Assembly (NCBI GenBank): GCA_020639075.1
Contig: JACKHI010000001.1
Location: forward strand, 372,001-436,000
Length of the DNA: 64,000 nucleotides
Reading direction: 5' to 3'
Origin: Phycisphaerales bacterium
Lineage (GTDB): Bacteria; Planctomycetota; Phycisphaerae; UBA1845; UTPLA1
Positions 35,829 through 43,641 of this stretch are shown one piece after another (position 1 is the stretch's first letter; each line of letters opens with the position of its first letter). Below the pieces are notes generated by a model, which saw only the letters and a program-made list of their open reading frames with translations, made no database searches and was not told where the DNA came from. A program made the translations under genes and the position numbers.

Positions 35829-36982
35829 GGTGCTGACTCAATTGCCTGAAGTGGGTCACGGTCTTTTCGACTGATATCAATCGTCGCGCCGGCGAGGTGT
35901 TTCTTCAGCAACATGCCGAGCGGTTTCAGGATGGGGCGTTCGCTGGTCGAGTGGCCGAGGGCAATTGCGCCAGCGCCGCTGCGTTCGTAACGAAGGGCGT
36001 CGTGATGGCGGATTTCACCCGTGATGACGACGTCTCCCGGGCCGCATGGTCCGGTACTCGCCTCGAACGGCAAGGAACCGGCGGCTCCGACACAAACGAA
36101 TCCTCGTCGCACAATTGCGCTGGGTTTGCCGACGATGGCCGGCGCCTTGGCGCCGACGCGTTTTGCTAGTTGCCTGGCAAGCTCGCCGAGACGAACCGGT
36201 TTGTCGAACGCACCGACGCGACCCTGGCCTAGGGATGCAAGCGGCTCGCCCGTCAGCGGATAGAGATCGAACGCGGGTTCCTCATAAGGATGGGCGCGTC
36301 TAAGCGCAACCGTTACGTCACTGAGTCTGCGCATCGGGACAATCGTCTCGATACGGATCTCGGCGACGCGTTCGAGACGACCCTTTTCACCGACGGCAGG
36401 GTTGGTCGAATCGGCGCCAAAGAACGTGCCGGAACCATCGAGACAGAAGCTGCACTTCGAATAATCGCCGATTCGCCCCGCACCGGCGGCGAATATCGCG
36501 TCGGATACACGCTCGGCGGCGTCGGCCGGGACGAATGTGACCAGTTTGCAGTTGCGCGACGGATTGACGGCGCTATTGAACGGGCGGGCACTGGCAATAC
36601 CGGCGAGGCGAGCGAGGGTGACATTCGTGCCTTCCTCCGCGGCATCAATGGCTGTATGCGGGGAATAGACTGCGATTCGTCGCGCAAGCATCTCTGCGGC
36701 GATGCCGTCCTGCTGCGATAGATCGGGCCGCATTTGCTTCACGGCGCGGAAGATCGGCGGATGGTAGGCGATGACGACGTCCGTCTTTTTTTCGATCGCT
36801 TCTGTCGCCACTTCGGGCGTCAGATCGATCGTGAGCAGGATGCGTTTGGCAGGCCAGTCTTCCGAACCAACGAGCAGGCCGACATTGTCCCAATCTGCAG
36901 CAAGCCATGTGGGCGCGATGCACTCCATCGCTGCACAAACGTCCCGCACCCGCGCAGGTTTTGGTTTACGCGTTCTGGACAT
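35825..36982 (-). CDS. Nif3-like dinuclear metal center protein
   Basis: ATG 36982 with a GGGAGTG ribosome-binding site gives 385 residues; an upstream start at 37003 would add seven. The Nif3/DUF34 family shows in ADWDNVGLLVGS, DVVIAYHPPIFRA, YSPHTAIDAAEEGTNVTLA and, near the end, DVVITGEIRHHDALRYERSG with LGHSTSE. The His and Glu residues of these motifs hold two metal ions in known structures. An internal PII-like insertion (residues about 150-250, ending LRRAHPYEEPAFDLYP) is present as in the long form. Biological function of the family remains uncertain. Confidence 0.9.
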   Translation of the reverse strand: MSRTRKPKPARVRDVCAAMECIAPTWLAADWDNVGLLVGSEDWPAKRILLTIDLTPEVATEAIEKKTDVVIAYHPPIFRAVKQMRPDLSQQDGIAAEMLARRIAVYSPHTAIDAAEEGTNVTLARLAGIASARPFNSAVNPSRNCKLVTFVPADAAERVSDAIFAAGAGRIGDYSKCSFCLDGSGTFFGADSTNPAVGEKGRLERVAEIRIETIVPMRRLSDVTVALRRAHPYEEPAFDLYPLTGEPLASLGQGRVGAFDKPVRLGELARQLAKRVGAKAPAIVGKPSAIVRRGFVCVGAAGSLPFEASTGPCGPGDVVITGEIRHHDALRYERSGAGAIALGHSTSERPILKPLGMLLKKHLAGATIDISRKDRDPLQAIESAP

Positions 36983-37850
36983 AGCGGCCGCACTCCCGTT
37001 CAACCAGTTCGCCGTAGAGACTCGAAATCCTCTTCGTCATTTCCCCCGGCTCCCCTTTGCCGACTTGGTGCTTTTCGATCGCGGTGACCGGCATGATTTC
37101 GAGAACGCTGCCCGTCAGAAAGACCTCGTCGGCGCCGAGGAGGATGTCGATATCGATCGCCTTCTCTTCGCATACGATGCCATTTTCGCGCGCGAGATCG
37201 ATCACGGCGTGGCGCGTCGCGCCGGGCAGCACGGGCGTATCCAGCGGCGGCGTGGCGATCGAATCGGATTTCACGATAAATACGTTGCAGACAGCGCCCT
37301 CGGCAAGGAGATTCTCCGTTGTAAACCAAAGGGACTCGTTACAGCGGCGTTCGGCGGCATCCTTCATGGAGAGCAGTCGCGGCAGGTAGGCGAGCGTCTT
37401 GTGCCCCGCGACAGGGTCAAGGCGACTCTGGCGATACGGCGAGATGCAGACGCGAAAGCCTGTCTTATAGAGTTCCGGCGGGTATCGGCTGGGCGGCGTC
37501 GCCGTAATCAGCGTCGTTGGACCTGTCTGGACCTGTGTTTCCGCGCCGGGCCGCGGAATCGAACCGGGCGTGGCGACGACGCGAACGCGTGCCTCCTCGA
37601 GGTTATTGGCTGCGAGCAATTCGGTGATGCCGGCGTCTATCGACTCCGCATCGAGCGAGACACTGATTTCGAGGATCCGGGCCGATCGATTCAATCGATC
37701 GATGTGCTCGCCGAAACGCATGATCCGCCCGTTGTACGCGCGCATCGTTTCCCACAGGCCTGCCGCGTGGGTGAAGCCGCCGTCAAAGACAGAAATAGTC
37801 GCCGATTCAGCGGGGACGATGTGACCGTTGAGATATACGTGTTCGCTCAT
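36966..37850 (-). CDS. pabC: Class IV aminotransferase, probably aminodeoxychorismate lyase
   Basis: ATG 37850 (MSEHVYLNGHIV) gives 294 residues; the upstream open frame is not conserved-looking. It is a fold-type IV PLP enzyme: the Schiff-base lysine is in DPVAGHKTLAYLPRL, and ESLWFTTENLLAEGAVCNVF and FLTGSVLEIMPVTAI are conserved. Branched-chain aminotransferase (ilvE) and D-alanine aminotransferase share these motifs. The position 50 bp after pabB favours 4-amino-4-deoxychorismate lyase of folate synthesis; that assignment is inference from context. Confidence 0.78.
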   Translation of the reverse strand: MSEHVYLNGHIVPAESATISVFDGGFTHAAGLWETMRAYNGRIMRFGEHIDRLNRSARILEISVSLDAESIDAGITELLAANNLEEARVRVVATPGSIPRPGAETQVQTGPTTLITATPPSRYPPELYKTGFRVCISPYRQSRLDPVAGHKTLAYLPRLLSMKDAAERRCNESLWFTTENLLAEGAVCNVFIVKSDSIATPPLDTPVLPGATRHAVIDLARENGIVCEEKAIDIDILLGADEVFLTGSVLEIMPVTAIEKHQVGKGEPGEMTKRISSLYGELVERECGRYVQNA

Positions 37851-37899
37851 GTTACTTCGTCGATCGGAATCTGCTGCCTGGAAACGCCATGTTCGAGAG

Positions 37900-39390
37900 T
37901 TAATGTCGGGATGTCGTCGCGTCCGAGCAAGTTGCAAAGCTCGAGGGCGCTTCGGCCCGAGCGGTTTGGTCGAGAAACGTTGCATCATGCCGGCATGACG
38001 CGATTGCGCGCATCATTCCGGCCGCCTTTGCATTCAGTTCTTCGAGTTCCTCACGCGGGTTCGAATCCGCGACGACGCCGCTGCCAACGGCCAATTCGAC
38101 GCGCTCCCCGATCGTCGTCAGCGTGCGTATCGGCAGGTTGAGCTGCATATCGCCGTTGACGCCGATATACCCGATGGCGCCGCAGTAGGGGCCCCGGGAT
38201 TCGGTTTCCAGTTCGTCGATGATTTGCATCGCGCGGACCTTGGGGGCGCCCGTAATGGACCCGCCGGGGAAGGTCGCGCGAATAAGGTCAATCGCATCGC
38301 ATTCCTTGCGAAGCCGGCCGCGGATCGTCGCCGTGCGATGAAAGACAGTCGGATGCGATTCGATTTCGCCGGGATGTTCCACGCGGATGCTCCCGTATTC
38401 GCAGACGCGGCCAAGGTCGTTTCGCTCGAGATCGATAATCATGTTGAGTTCGGCGCGTTCCTTTTCGCTGTTCTCGAGTTCGGCGATCGCTTCGGCGTCG
38501 CGCTGCGCGCCGCCGGAGCGCGGCCGGGTCCCCTTGATGGGCCGTGTCGTCACGATACTGTCTTCAAGAGCCAGAAAGAGCTCCGGCGATGACGACTGTA
38601 TGGTCCGAAGTGGAACGTCTCCATCAAATCGAATGAAAGCGGCATAGGACGCCGGGTTGGATCCGCAAAGCAACTCGTAAAGGTCTACCGGGTCGGCATT
38701 CAGCGCGGCGCGGAATCGCCGCGTCATGTTGACCTGGTAAACGTCCCCTGCGTGAATGTAGTCGAGGATACGCGAGACGCGCTGTAAATATTCGTCATCC
38801 GTCAGGTTCCACTCGCCACTCGACGGAATCGAAAACGCCGGATCGGGCGATCGCCGCAGCAGCGGGATCGAGCGAACAAATGCAGCCAAATGCGACAGGC
38901 GCTCGTCGAGCGTGCCGCGAGACGCAGAGTTGGGATGGGCCGACACACCTGCAACGAACCATCGGTCAGTCACAACGTCGTGCGCCAGAAGCGTGTCGTA
39001 GAATCGCCATTGAGAGAGCTTGAACGCCGATAGGTCATGTCGTCCGCCGGCCTTTGGTTCGATCCAGCGGCCGGCCTCGTAACTGAGATAACCGATCCAG
39101 CCACCGCGGAACGGCGGTTCGGCGCAGGCAGTCGCCACGTTCGGAAATCCCGGTACTCGCAACGCGTTCAGCCAGTCCGGACCATCGGTATCGGGATCAG
39201 CTGAGATCGTCACTGACGGCGCCGACACGTAATAGGACCAACAGCTTGAGGGCGAATCGGCGGCGACGGATTCGAGCATCGCGGCGTTGGGAAGCTTCGC
39301 AAAGGCACGACGAATCGCATCGGCGTTACCGGGCGACGGTATCTGCCGCGAGGCCCAGTAATTCGGCGATTTCCTGCAATCGGCGGTCAT
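37900..39390 (-). CDS. pabB: Aminodeoxychorismate synthase component I
   Basis: The product is about 496 residues from ATG 39390 (GTG 39426 is possible). It belongs to the chorismate-utilising family: TTRPIKGTRPR is the PabB-specific motif with the nucleophilic lysine (anthranilate synthase has PIAGT), and ELNMIIDLERNDLGRV, VFHRTATIRGRL, FPGGSITGAPKVRAM and GPYCGAIGYIG complete the active site. It converts chorismate to aminodeoxychorismate for p-aminobenzoate and folate. The glutaminase partner pabA is not in the window. It runs into pabC in the same direction. Confidence 0.92.
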   Translation of the reverse strand: MTADCRKSPNYWASRQIPSPGNADAIRRAFAKLPNAAMLESVAADSPSSCWSYYVSAPSVTISADPDTDGPDWLNALRVPGFPNVATACAEPPFRGGWIGYLSYEAGRWIEPKAGGRHDLSAFKLSQWRFYDTLLAHDVVTDRWFVAGVSAHPNSASRGTLDERLSHLAAFVRSIPLLRRSPDPAFSIPSSGEWNLTDDEYLQRVSRILDYIHAGDVYQVNMTRRFRAALNADPVDLYELLCGSNPASYAAFIRFDGDVPLRTIQSSSPELFLALEDSIVTTRPIKGTRPRSGGAQRDAEAIAELENSEKERAELNMIIDLERNDLGRVCEYGSIRVEHPGEIESHPTVFHRTATIRGRLRKECDAIDLIRATFPGGSITGAPKVRAMQIIDELETESRGPYCGAIGYIGVNGDMQLNLPIRTLTTIGERVELAVGSGVVADSNPREELEELNAKAAGMMRAIASCRHDATFLDQTARAEAPSSFATCSDATTSRH

Positions 39391-39461
39391 CCTCGGCAAT
39401 ATAGCCCTCGCCGGGGAGCTTGTCACAGGTCTGCAGGGGGGATCTAGCTCGCTCCGAAGTC

Positions 39462-39489
39462 TTGAGATGACGAATATTTAGGGTATAAT
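39462..39489 (+). promoter_or_regulatory. Sigma70-type promoter for the gene at 39540
   Basis: TTGAGA (39462-39467) and TATAAT (39484-39489) are 16 bases apart, with a perfect -10. The promoter lies about 50 bp before ATG 39540 and between divergent genes. It is one of the best promoter matches in the window. Confidence 0.75.
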
Positions 39490-39539
39490 TGGGTGTTGAG
39501 CTTACCTTGGGGACGTCACACAAACGACGGGGATTCCAT

Positions 39540-40097
39540 ATGATGACCACACGGCGAGAACGCGCGGTTGCAATTGCGCATCCGGTTCCTCATCAGCGCC
39601 AGACGGTTCTTTGGATCATCGCGATTCTCCTTGCGATCATTGCGACGGCGTTGATTGTGCGTCCCGATGGATTCTCGATGGTGCAGCCGGCGAATGCGAA
39701 TCCTTCGATGCTCGGCGCTCGCGGTATCTTCGCTTTCACGGGTCAGCTCGACGAAAACAGCTACGGGCTGTTCATGATGGACGTGGATTCCAGTAATGTC
39801 TGGGTTTACCAGTACAAGCCGGGAACGAAGAAGCTGAAGCTCGTCGCGGCACGATCGTTCCTGTATGATCGATATCTGGAAGAGTTCCAGAACGACGCCG
39901 AGACGTCGCCGAATGTCGTCAAGGGGCTTCTGGATACGCAGCGACACAACAAAGCCCGCATCAGCGGCGGCGGCGTGGCGGCGACGCGAGCGGATACGCC
40001 GCTGCATACCGATCTCCCCGGATCGGTGGATGTCTTCCAGGAGAAGGGGCAGATGAGCAGCCCCCAGGGAACGATGACGCCCGATCCTGCGGGCTAA
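39540..40097 (+). CDS. Single-pass membrane protein of unknown function
   Basis: ATG 39540 gives 185 residues. A basic N-terminus is followed by a membrane helix (TVLWIIAILLAIIATALIV) and a compact domain (GARGIFAFTGQLDENSYGLFMMDVDSSNVWVYQYKPGTKKLKLVAARSFLYDRYLEEFQ). Proteins with this type of one-line beta domain are frequent in Planctomycetota, but the function is unknown. A polar Gly/Thr tail ends the protein. A consensus promoter lies just upstream. Confidence 0.75.
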   Translation: MMTTRRERAVAIAHPVPHQRQTVLWIIAILLAIIATALIVRPDGFSMVQPANANPSMLGARGIFAFTGQLDENSYGLFMMDVDSSNVWVYQYKPGTKKLKLVAARSFLYDRYLEEFQNDAETSPNVVKGLLDTQRHNKARISGGGVAATRADTPLHTDLPGSVDVFQEKGQMSSPQGTMTPDPAG

Positions 40098-40209
40098 GCG
40101 CGTTTCCCGCTTAACGCAATCACCCTCTCCATGTGTTGGAGAGACAATCGGGGTCATGGCGACGTGCCGAATTGCGGGCGCAAAGTCCGATGTTCGGAAT
40201 CGTCATCTA

Positions 40210-40239
40210 TTGATCCCCGGATGTGAAACCTGCTATGCT
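40210..40239 (+). promoter_or_regulatory. Candidate sigma70-type promoter for the HTH-membrane gene
   Basis: TTGATC (40210-40215) and TATGCT (40234-40239) are 18 bases apart, about 120 bp before ATG 40359. Plausible but unproven. Hairpins at about 40096-40115 and 40129-40146 (CTCTCC with GGAGAG) precede it and may end the upstream transcript. Confidence 0.4.
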
Positions 40240-40358
40240 CGGCGGATGTTCGGGCGATGCGGCTCACTCCGGGGGCGTAGCGACCTCAGTGTTTGATTGA
40301 CCCACCTAGTCGCGGCAGGGGGCCGCGGGACGATTGACATCGTGCACGGAAACAAGCC

Positions 40359-41609
40359 ATGGCGAAGGAATACCTGACAATTGAAGAGGTCGTCGCGGAA
40401 CTCGGTCTTTCCCGGGATCGCGTGAAATCGCTCGTCGCAGACGGAACCATCCGGGAATACCGCGACGGCAATACCGTTTTCTACAAGCGCGCGGAGCTGG
40501 AAAATCAGGGCGGCGAAGGCAGCAGCATCGTCGACTTGAGTTCGCCTGCCAATTCGCCGGATGAAATCTCCCTGGACGACAACGAGTCGTTCGCATCGGC
40601 GCTCTCCAGCCTGGCGGATTCGTCGGCGGCGCTGGGCGCACTCGATGACAGTCCTGCCGGAGACTCTGCGGGTCTGCCTTCGCTCGACGACACGGGTAGT
40701 GCGATCACGCTCGACAACGTGGACACAGAGAGCCCGTCGGCGGGCGGTCAGGATTCGTCTGGGTTCGATCTCGCGGATATCCCCGACGAGCTTCCGGCCG
40801 AACCTGCTGCCGCCGGTGAAGATACGTTCACTTCGGAAATCGATCTGCTTCCGGACGAGCCTGAAGCCGAGCAACCGGCCGCGGCCAAGCCTCGCCCGAC
40901 GATCGACGCGGAGCCGGTCGCATTGGATGAGATTCCGGATCTCGGACTGTCTGGTTCGAGCATCATCAGCCTCGAGCCCAATGATTCGCAGGCGGCCAAA
41001 TCACCGATGTCGTCCACGGCCAAGGAAGACACGCGCACGATGCGGGCGGGAATCAGCGTCTTTGACGACGATGAAATCGAAATCGAGACGGACCCGATGG
41101 GTGAGACGCAGATCTCCGGCGGCGTCGGAGATTTCGACGCCGTGGGCAGCGGGAGCGGTCTGCTCGATCTGACGCAGGAAAGCGACGACACGAGCCTCGG
41201 CAACGAGTTGCTCGACGTCATTTCGCCAACCGACGCGACGGAAGTCGAGATCGACGCGATGGATGCGGACACGATCACGGAAGACGTTCCGGCGACGATG
41301 ATCGAAGATGACCACGCCATGGCCTCGTCCGCAGCGACGAGTTCGGCGGCGATGGCGCCGCAAATGGCGGCGCGGCGCGCGACGACGGGCGTGATGCCGG
41401 GTGCGACGCCGATCAACGTCATGGTGTTCCTGGGTATTCTGGCGGCGGCAATGCTCGGCCTGGCTGCGACAGCATCACTTCAGGGCGTGTGGCCGTCGAT
41501 GATCTTCGACGCCATTTCACGAGGCGTGGTTCACGTGTCGGTATTCGGCGGGTTGATTCTGATCGCGATCGTCTGCGGAATTCTCGGCATCATGGCGGGA
41601 CGCAAGTAA
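40359..41609 (+). CDS. Excisionase/MerR-type HTH protein with acidic linker and two C-terminal membrane helices
   Basis: This 416-residue protein has three parts. Residues 1-50 form an excisionase/MerR-like winged HTH (YLTIEEVVAELGLSRDRVKSLVADGTIREYRDGNTVFYKRAELE). Residues 50-345 are a very acidic, Ser/Asp-rich disordered linker. The C-terminus holds two membrane helices (VMVFLGILAAAMLGLAATASL; VHVSVFGGLILIAIVCGILGIMAG). This would place a DNA- or protein-binding head in the cytoplasm, tethered to the inner membrane. Such HTH-first proteins recur in Planctomycetota; the function is unknown. A strong terminator follows. Confidence 0.78.
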   Translation: MAKEYLTIEEVVAELGLSRDRVKSLVADGTIREYRDGNTVFYKRAELENQGGEGSSIVDLSSPANSPDEISLDDNESFASALSSLADSSAALGALDDSPAGDSAGLPSLDDTGSAITLDNVDTESPSAGGQDSSGFDLADIPDELPAEPAAAGEDTFTSEIDLLPDEPEAEQPAAAKPRPTIDAEPVALDEIPDLGLSGSSIISLEPNDSQAAKSPMSSTAKEDTRTMRAGISVFDDDEIEIETDPMGETQISGGVGDFDAVGSGSGLLDLTQESDDTSLGNELLDVISPTDATEVEIDAMDADTITEDVPATMIEDDHAMASSAATSSAAMAPQMAARRATTGVMPGATPINVMVFLGILAAAMLGLAATASLQGVWPSMIFDAISRGVVHVSVFGGLILIAIVCGILGIMAGRK

Positions 41610-41648
41610 GTCGCAGACTGCCGCCAACGAATTCAATCAGTGACTCTA

Positions 41649-41686
41649 ACGAGCCTCGACGAATCGTCGTCGGGGCTCGTTTTTCA
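41649..41686 (+). terminator. Intrinsic terminator after the HTH-membrane gene
   Basis: AACGAGCCTCGACGA (41649-41663) pairs imperfectly with TCGTCGGGGCTCGTT (to 41681) and a T-run follows directly. It lies 40 bp after the stop at 41609. Confidence 0.8.
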
Positions 41687-41803
41687 TTTCGACGCTGACC
41701 CTTGGCGGAGGTGGTTTGCCTTGTCGGGCCCGGGTGAGGCGATTAGCATCGACTGCAATCGATACGGATCGTGTCCAGCCACTGTCTGTCGAGGGATGCA
41801 CTC

Positions 41804-42535
41804 ATGGATGTCGTGCCCCAATGGAATCACGCCACACGCCTGCGACTGCTGTCAATCCTGACGTTTGTCACACTGTCGAACCCAGGCTGTATTTCAAAAC
41901 AACCGAAGGTCGAGGAAGCCCTGACGGAGGGTCATCGCGAGTTTCGGCGTGGGCAATATGCCGAGGCACTCGGTATGTATGAACTGGCCGAGGAGCGCGA
42001 TCCGGAGCGACCGGAGCCGTCGTACTACATGGGCCAAGTGTATCTCGCGATGGCGGATCGCCAGTTTATTGAGGACGATCTTCCCGGCGCTCTGCGGTAC
42101 TGCGATCGGGCGATTGCGACGTTCGACAAGTCGATCGCGGCGTTTCCGGGATACAGCCGGGCACTACAGGGAAAAGCCGAGGCACTCAAGCTGCGGGGCA
42201 AGCATCAGGCCGTCTACGAAATCGCAAGATGGGTCTCGGCGCAGTCGGCGTTTGAATCGAAGAAGCTCATCGTCGAAGCGCGGCAATATGGATCGTCGGG
42301 CGATCTGGATAACGCGCAACTGCTGTTGGTCAAGGCCGTGGCGGTGGACCCCGACAACGCCGTGCCGCATGCCGAATTGGGTCGGTTCTATCTTCGGATC
42401 GGAAACAAGCAGAAGGCGATAGACGCCCTGCAGGAGGCATATCGGCTCGATCCGGGAGCGCCTGGCGTCTTCAAGGCGCTATTGGAACTTGGTGCGGCGC
42501 CCGCCTATCCGCGCGGCGCGCATCAGCGCAACTAG
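41804..42535 (+). CDS. TPR-repeat lipoprotein
   Basis: ATG 41804 follows GAGGGATG at good spacing and gives 243 residues; GTG 41771 is an alternative. A lipoprotein-like signal (RLLSILTFVTLSNPGC) is followed by TPR units: EGHREFRRGQYAEALGMYELAEERDP, YYMGQVYLAMADRQF, then ALQGKAEALKLRGKHQAVYE and a classic last pair ending NKQKAIDALQEAYRLDPGAP. TPR lipoproteins typically scaffold envelope complexes. The partner is unknown. Confidence 0.8.
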   Translation: MDVVPQWNHATRLRLLSILTFVTLSNPGCISKQPKVEEALTEGHREFRRGQYAEALGMYELAEERDPERPEPSYYMGQVYLAMADRQFIEDDLPGALRYCDRAIATFDKSIAAFPGYSRALQGKAEALKLRGKHQAVYEIARWVSAQSAFESKKLIVEARQYGSSGDLDNAQLLLVKAVAVDPDNAVPHAELGRFYLRIGNKQKAIDALQEAYRLDPGAPGVFKALLELGAAPAYPRGAHQRN

Positions 42536-42582
42536 GGCGTTCGGACGACCTTTACGAGAGGTTGTCACGAGTTGATAGACGC

Positions 42583-43134
42583 ATGTCAGTAATCGACCAG
42601 CAAACGGGACGGCGGCTGCTGGAGATCGCGCGCGAAGCGATTTCTACGGCATTGCGGGGGATTGCCGAGCACGATACGGAAGCGTCGATGCTCGGACTGC
42701 AACACAACGGTGTTTTTGTTACGCTGCGCAATTCGGGCGAGTTGCGCGGCTGTATCGGCACGTTTTCAGAGAAGGGCGAGCTTGTTGACGTTGTTCGAAA
42801 GATGGCGAAAGCCTCACTCGGCGATCCGCGATTCGCGGACATGCCTGTCTCAGCCTCGGAACTCGGGGATATCCGAATTGAATTGTCCGTGCTGTCTCCT
42901 CTCGAAAAAATCGCTCATGCGACGGAATTCGACTACGGGCGGCACGGCGTTTATTTGAAATGCGGCCATGCGACAGGCTGCTTCCTTCCGGACGTCGGCC
43001 TCGATTTCGGCTGGGACAAGGAGACGTTCTTGCGTCATCTCTGTTCGAACAAGATGGGGATGGCGCCCGATTCATGGCGAAGTCCGACAATCGAGGCCTG
43101 GCGATTCGAGGTCGCAAAGTTCGTGGAAGAGTGA
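42583..43134 (+). CDS. AMMECR1-domain protein (AmmeMemoRadiSam system protein A type)
   Basis: This 183-residue protein matches the AMMECR1 fold: GVFVTLRNSGELRGCIGTF contains the hallmark LRGCIG, and FADMPVSASELGDIRIELSVLSPLEKI, HGVYLKCGHATGCFLPDVG and WDKETFLRHLCSNKMGM follow in family order. In other bacteria it occurs with Memo and a radical SAM enzyme; neither is adjacent here. ATG 42583 is favoured; a start seven codons upstream is possible. The molecular function is not established. Confidence 0.9.
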   Translation: MSVIDQQTGRRLLEIAREAISTALRGIAEHDTEASMLGLQHNGVFVTLRNSGELRGCIGTFSEKGELVDVVRKMAKASLGDPRFADMPVSASELGDIRIELSVLSPLEKIAHATEFDYGRHGVYLKCGHATGCFLPDVGLDFGWDKETFLRHLCSNKMGMAPDSWRSPTIEAWRFEVAKFVEE

Positions 43135-43182
43135 TCGCGCCGGGCGGATTCCAATTCACGAATCGGTGTGCGCAATAAGAAA

Positions 43183-43204
43183 GGCGGCGAAATGCCTCGC
43201 CGCC
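43183..43204 (-). terminator. Intrinsic terminator for the twin micro-lipoprotein genes
   Basis: Read on the minus strand, GGCGGCGA and TCGCCGCC (plus positions 43197-43204 and 43183-43190) form an 8-bp stem followed by TTTCTTATT. It lies 38 bp after the stop of the gene ending at 43242, marking the end of that transcript. Confidence 0.7.
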
Positions 43205-43241
43205 CGTTGATTGCGTTGAATAACTGGAAGGGGGTGTCGGA

Positions 43242-43364
43242 TCAGGTAATGAACGGCGCGACGACGAAGAGTATTTCGCGCAGACAGCCGCCGAGTTGGA
43301 ACGTGCACATCGCCCCGGCAGCCAACAATCCCCATCGCAGCGATCTGCTTCTGGTCATTTTCAT
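43242..43364 (-). CDS. 40-residue micro-lipoprotein, paralogue of the gene at 43438
   Basis: This is too short for routine calling. ATG 43364 follows GAGAGGA with a 10-base spacer. The product MKMTRSRSLRWGLLAAGAMC continues TFQLGGC, giving a signal with lipobox LGGC, and ends LREILFVVAPFIT. The adjacent gene at 43438 has the same layout (LRWGL/MRWGL, GGC lipobox, about 14 residues after Cys ending hydrophobic) and the same GAGAGGA-N10-ATG start region. The repeated design supports a real gene pair. A terminator follows. Confidence 0.6.
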   Translation of the reverse strand: MKMTRSRSLRWGLLAAGAMCTFQLGGCLREILFVVAPFIT

Positions 43365-43437
43365 CGAAGAGCATTCCTCTCTCAATCAAACCGCAGTGTT
43401 CAAACAGACGTCGCAGGACTTTGTGCCGGCGCGGACA

Positions 43438-43566
43438 TCACACGAGCAGGATCGGCGTGACAGCGCGGAGAATGATGGTCTCACACCCGCCGGGAAGAAT
43501 TCCAAACAGAAGCGTGCCCGCAATCAGTCCCCAGCGCATCAGCCGAAGTTGGTTCGTTTTCTTCAT
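43438..43566 (-). CDS. 42-residue micro-lipoprotein, paralogue of the gene at 43242
   Basis: ATG 43566, preceded by GAGAGGA with a 10-base spacer, opens MKKTNQLRLMRWGLIAGTLL, followed by FGILPGGC (lipobox PGGC) and a short tail ETIILRAVTPILLV. The mature lipopeptide would be only about 15 residues and strongly hydrophobic. It lies 75 bp downstream of the beta-barrel gene on the same strand and 73 bp upstream of its paralogue, so the three may form one transcript. Function unknown. Confidence 0.6.
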   Translation of the reverse strand: MKKTNQLRLMRWGLIAGTLLFGILPGGCETIILRAVTPILLV

Positions 43567-43641
43567 TGACGTAATTTCCTCTCTTCTGGCGACGACGCGG
43601 GCGGCACGATGACCATGCCAAGGCCCGCGCTGTTCGTCCTG

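Noticed and set aside
36771..38141. 456-codon plus-strand frame
   Set aside because: It is antisense to the Nif3, pabC and pabB genes, all of which show clear motifs.
42583..43134. Complete AmmeMemoRadiSam system
   Set aside because: Only the AMMECR1-type protein is present; Memo and the radical SAM partner are not in the window.
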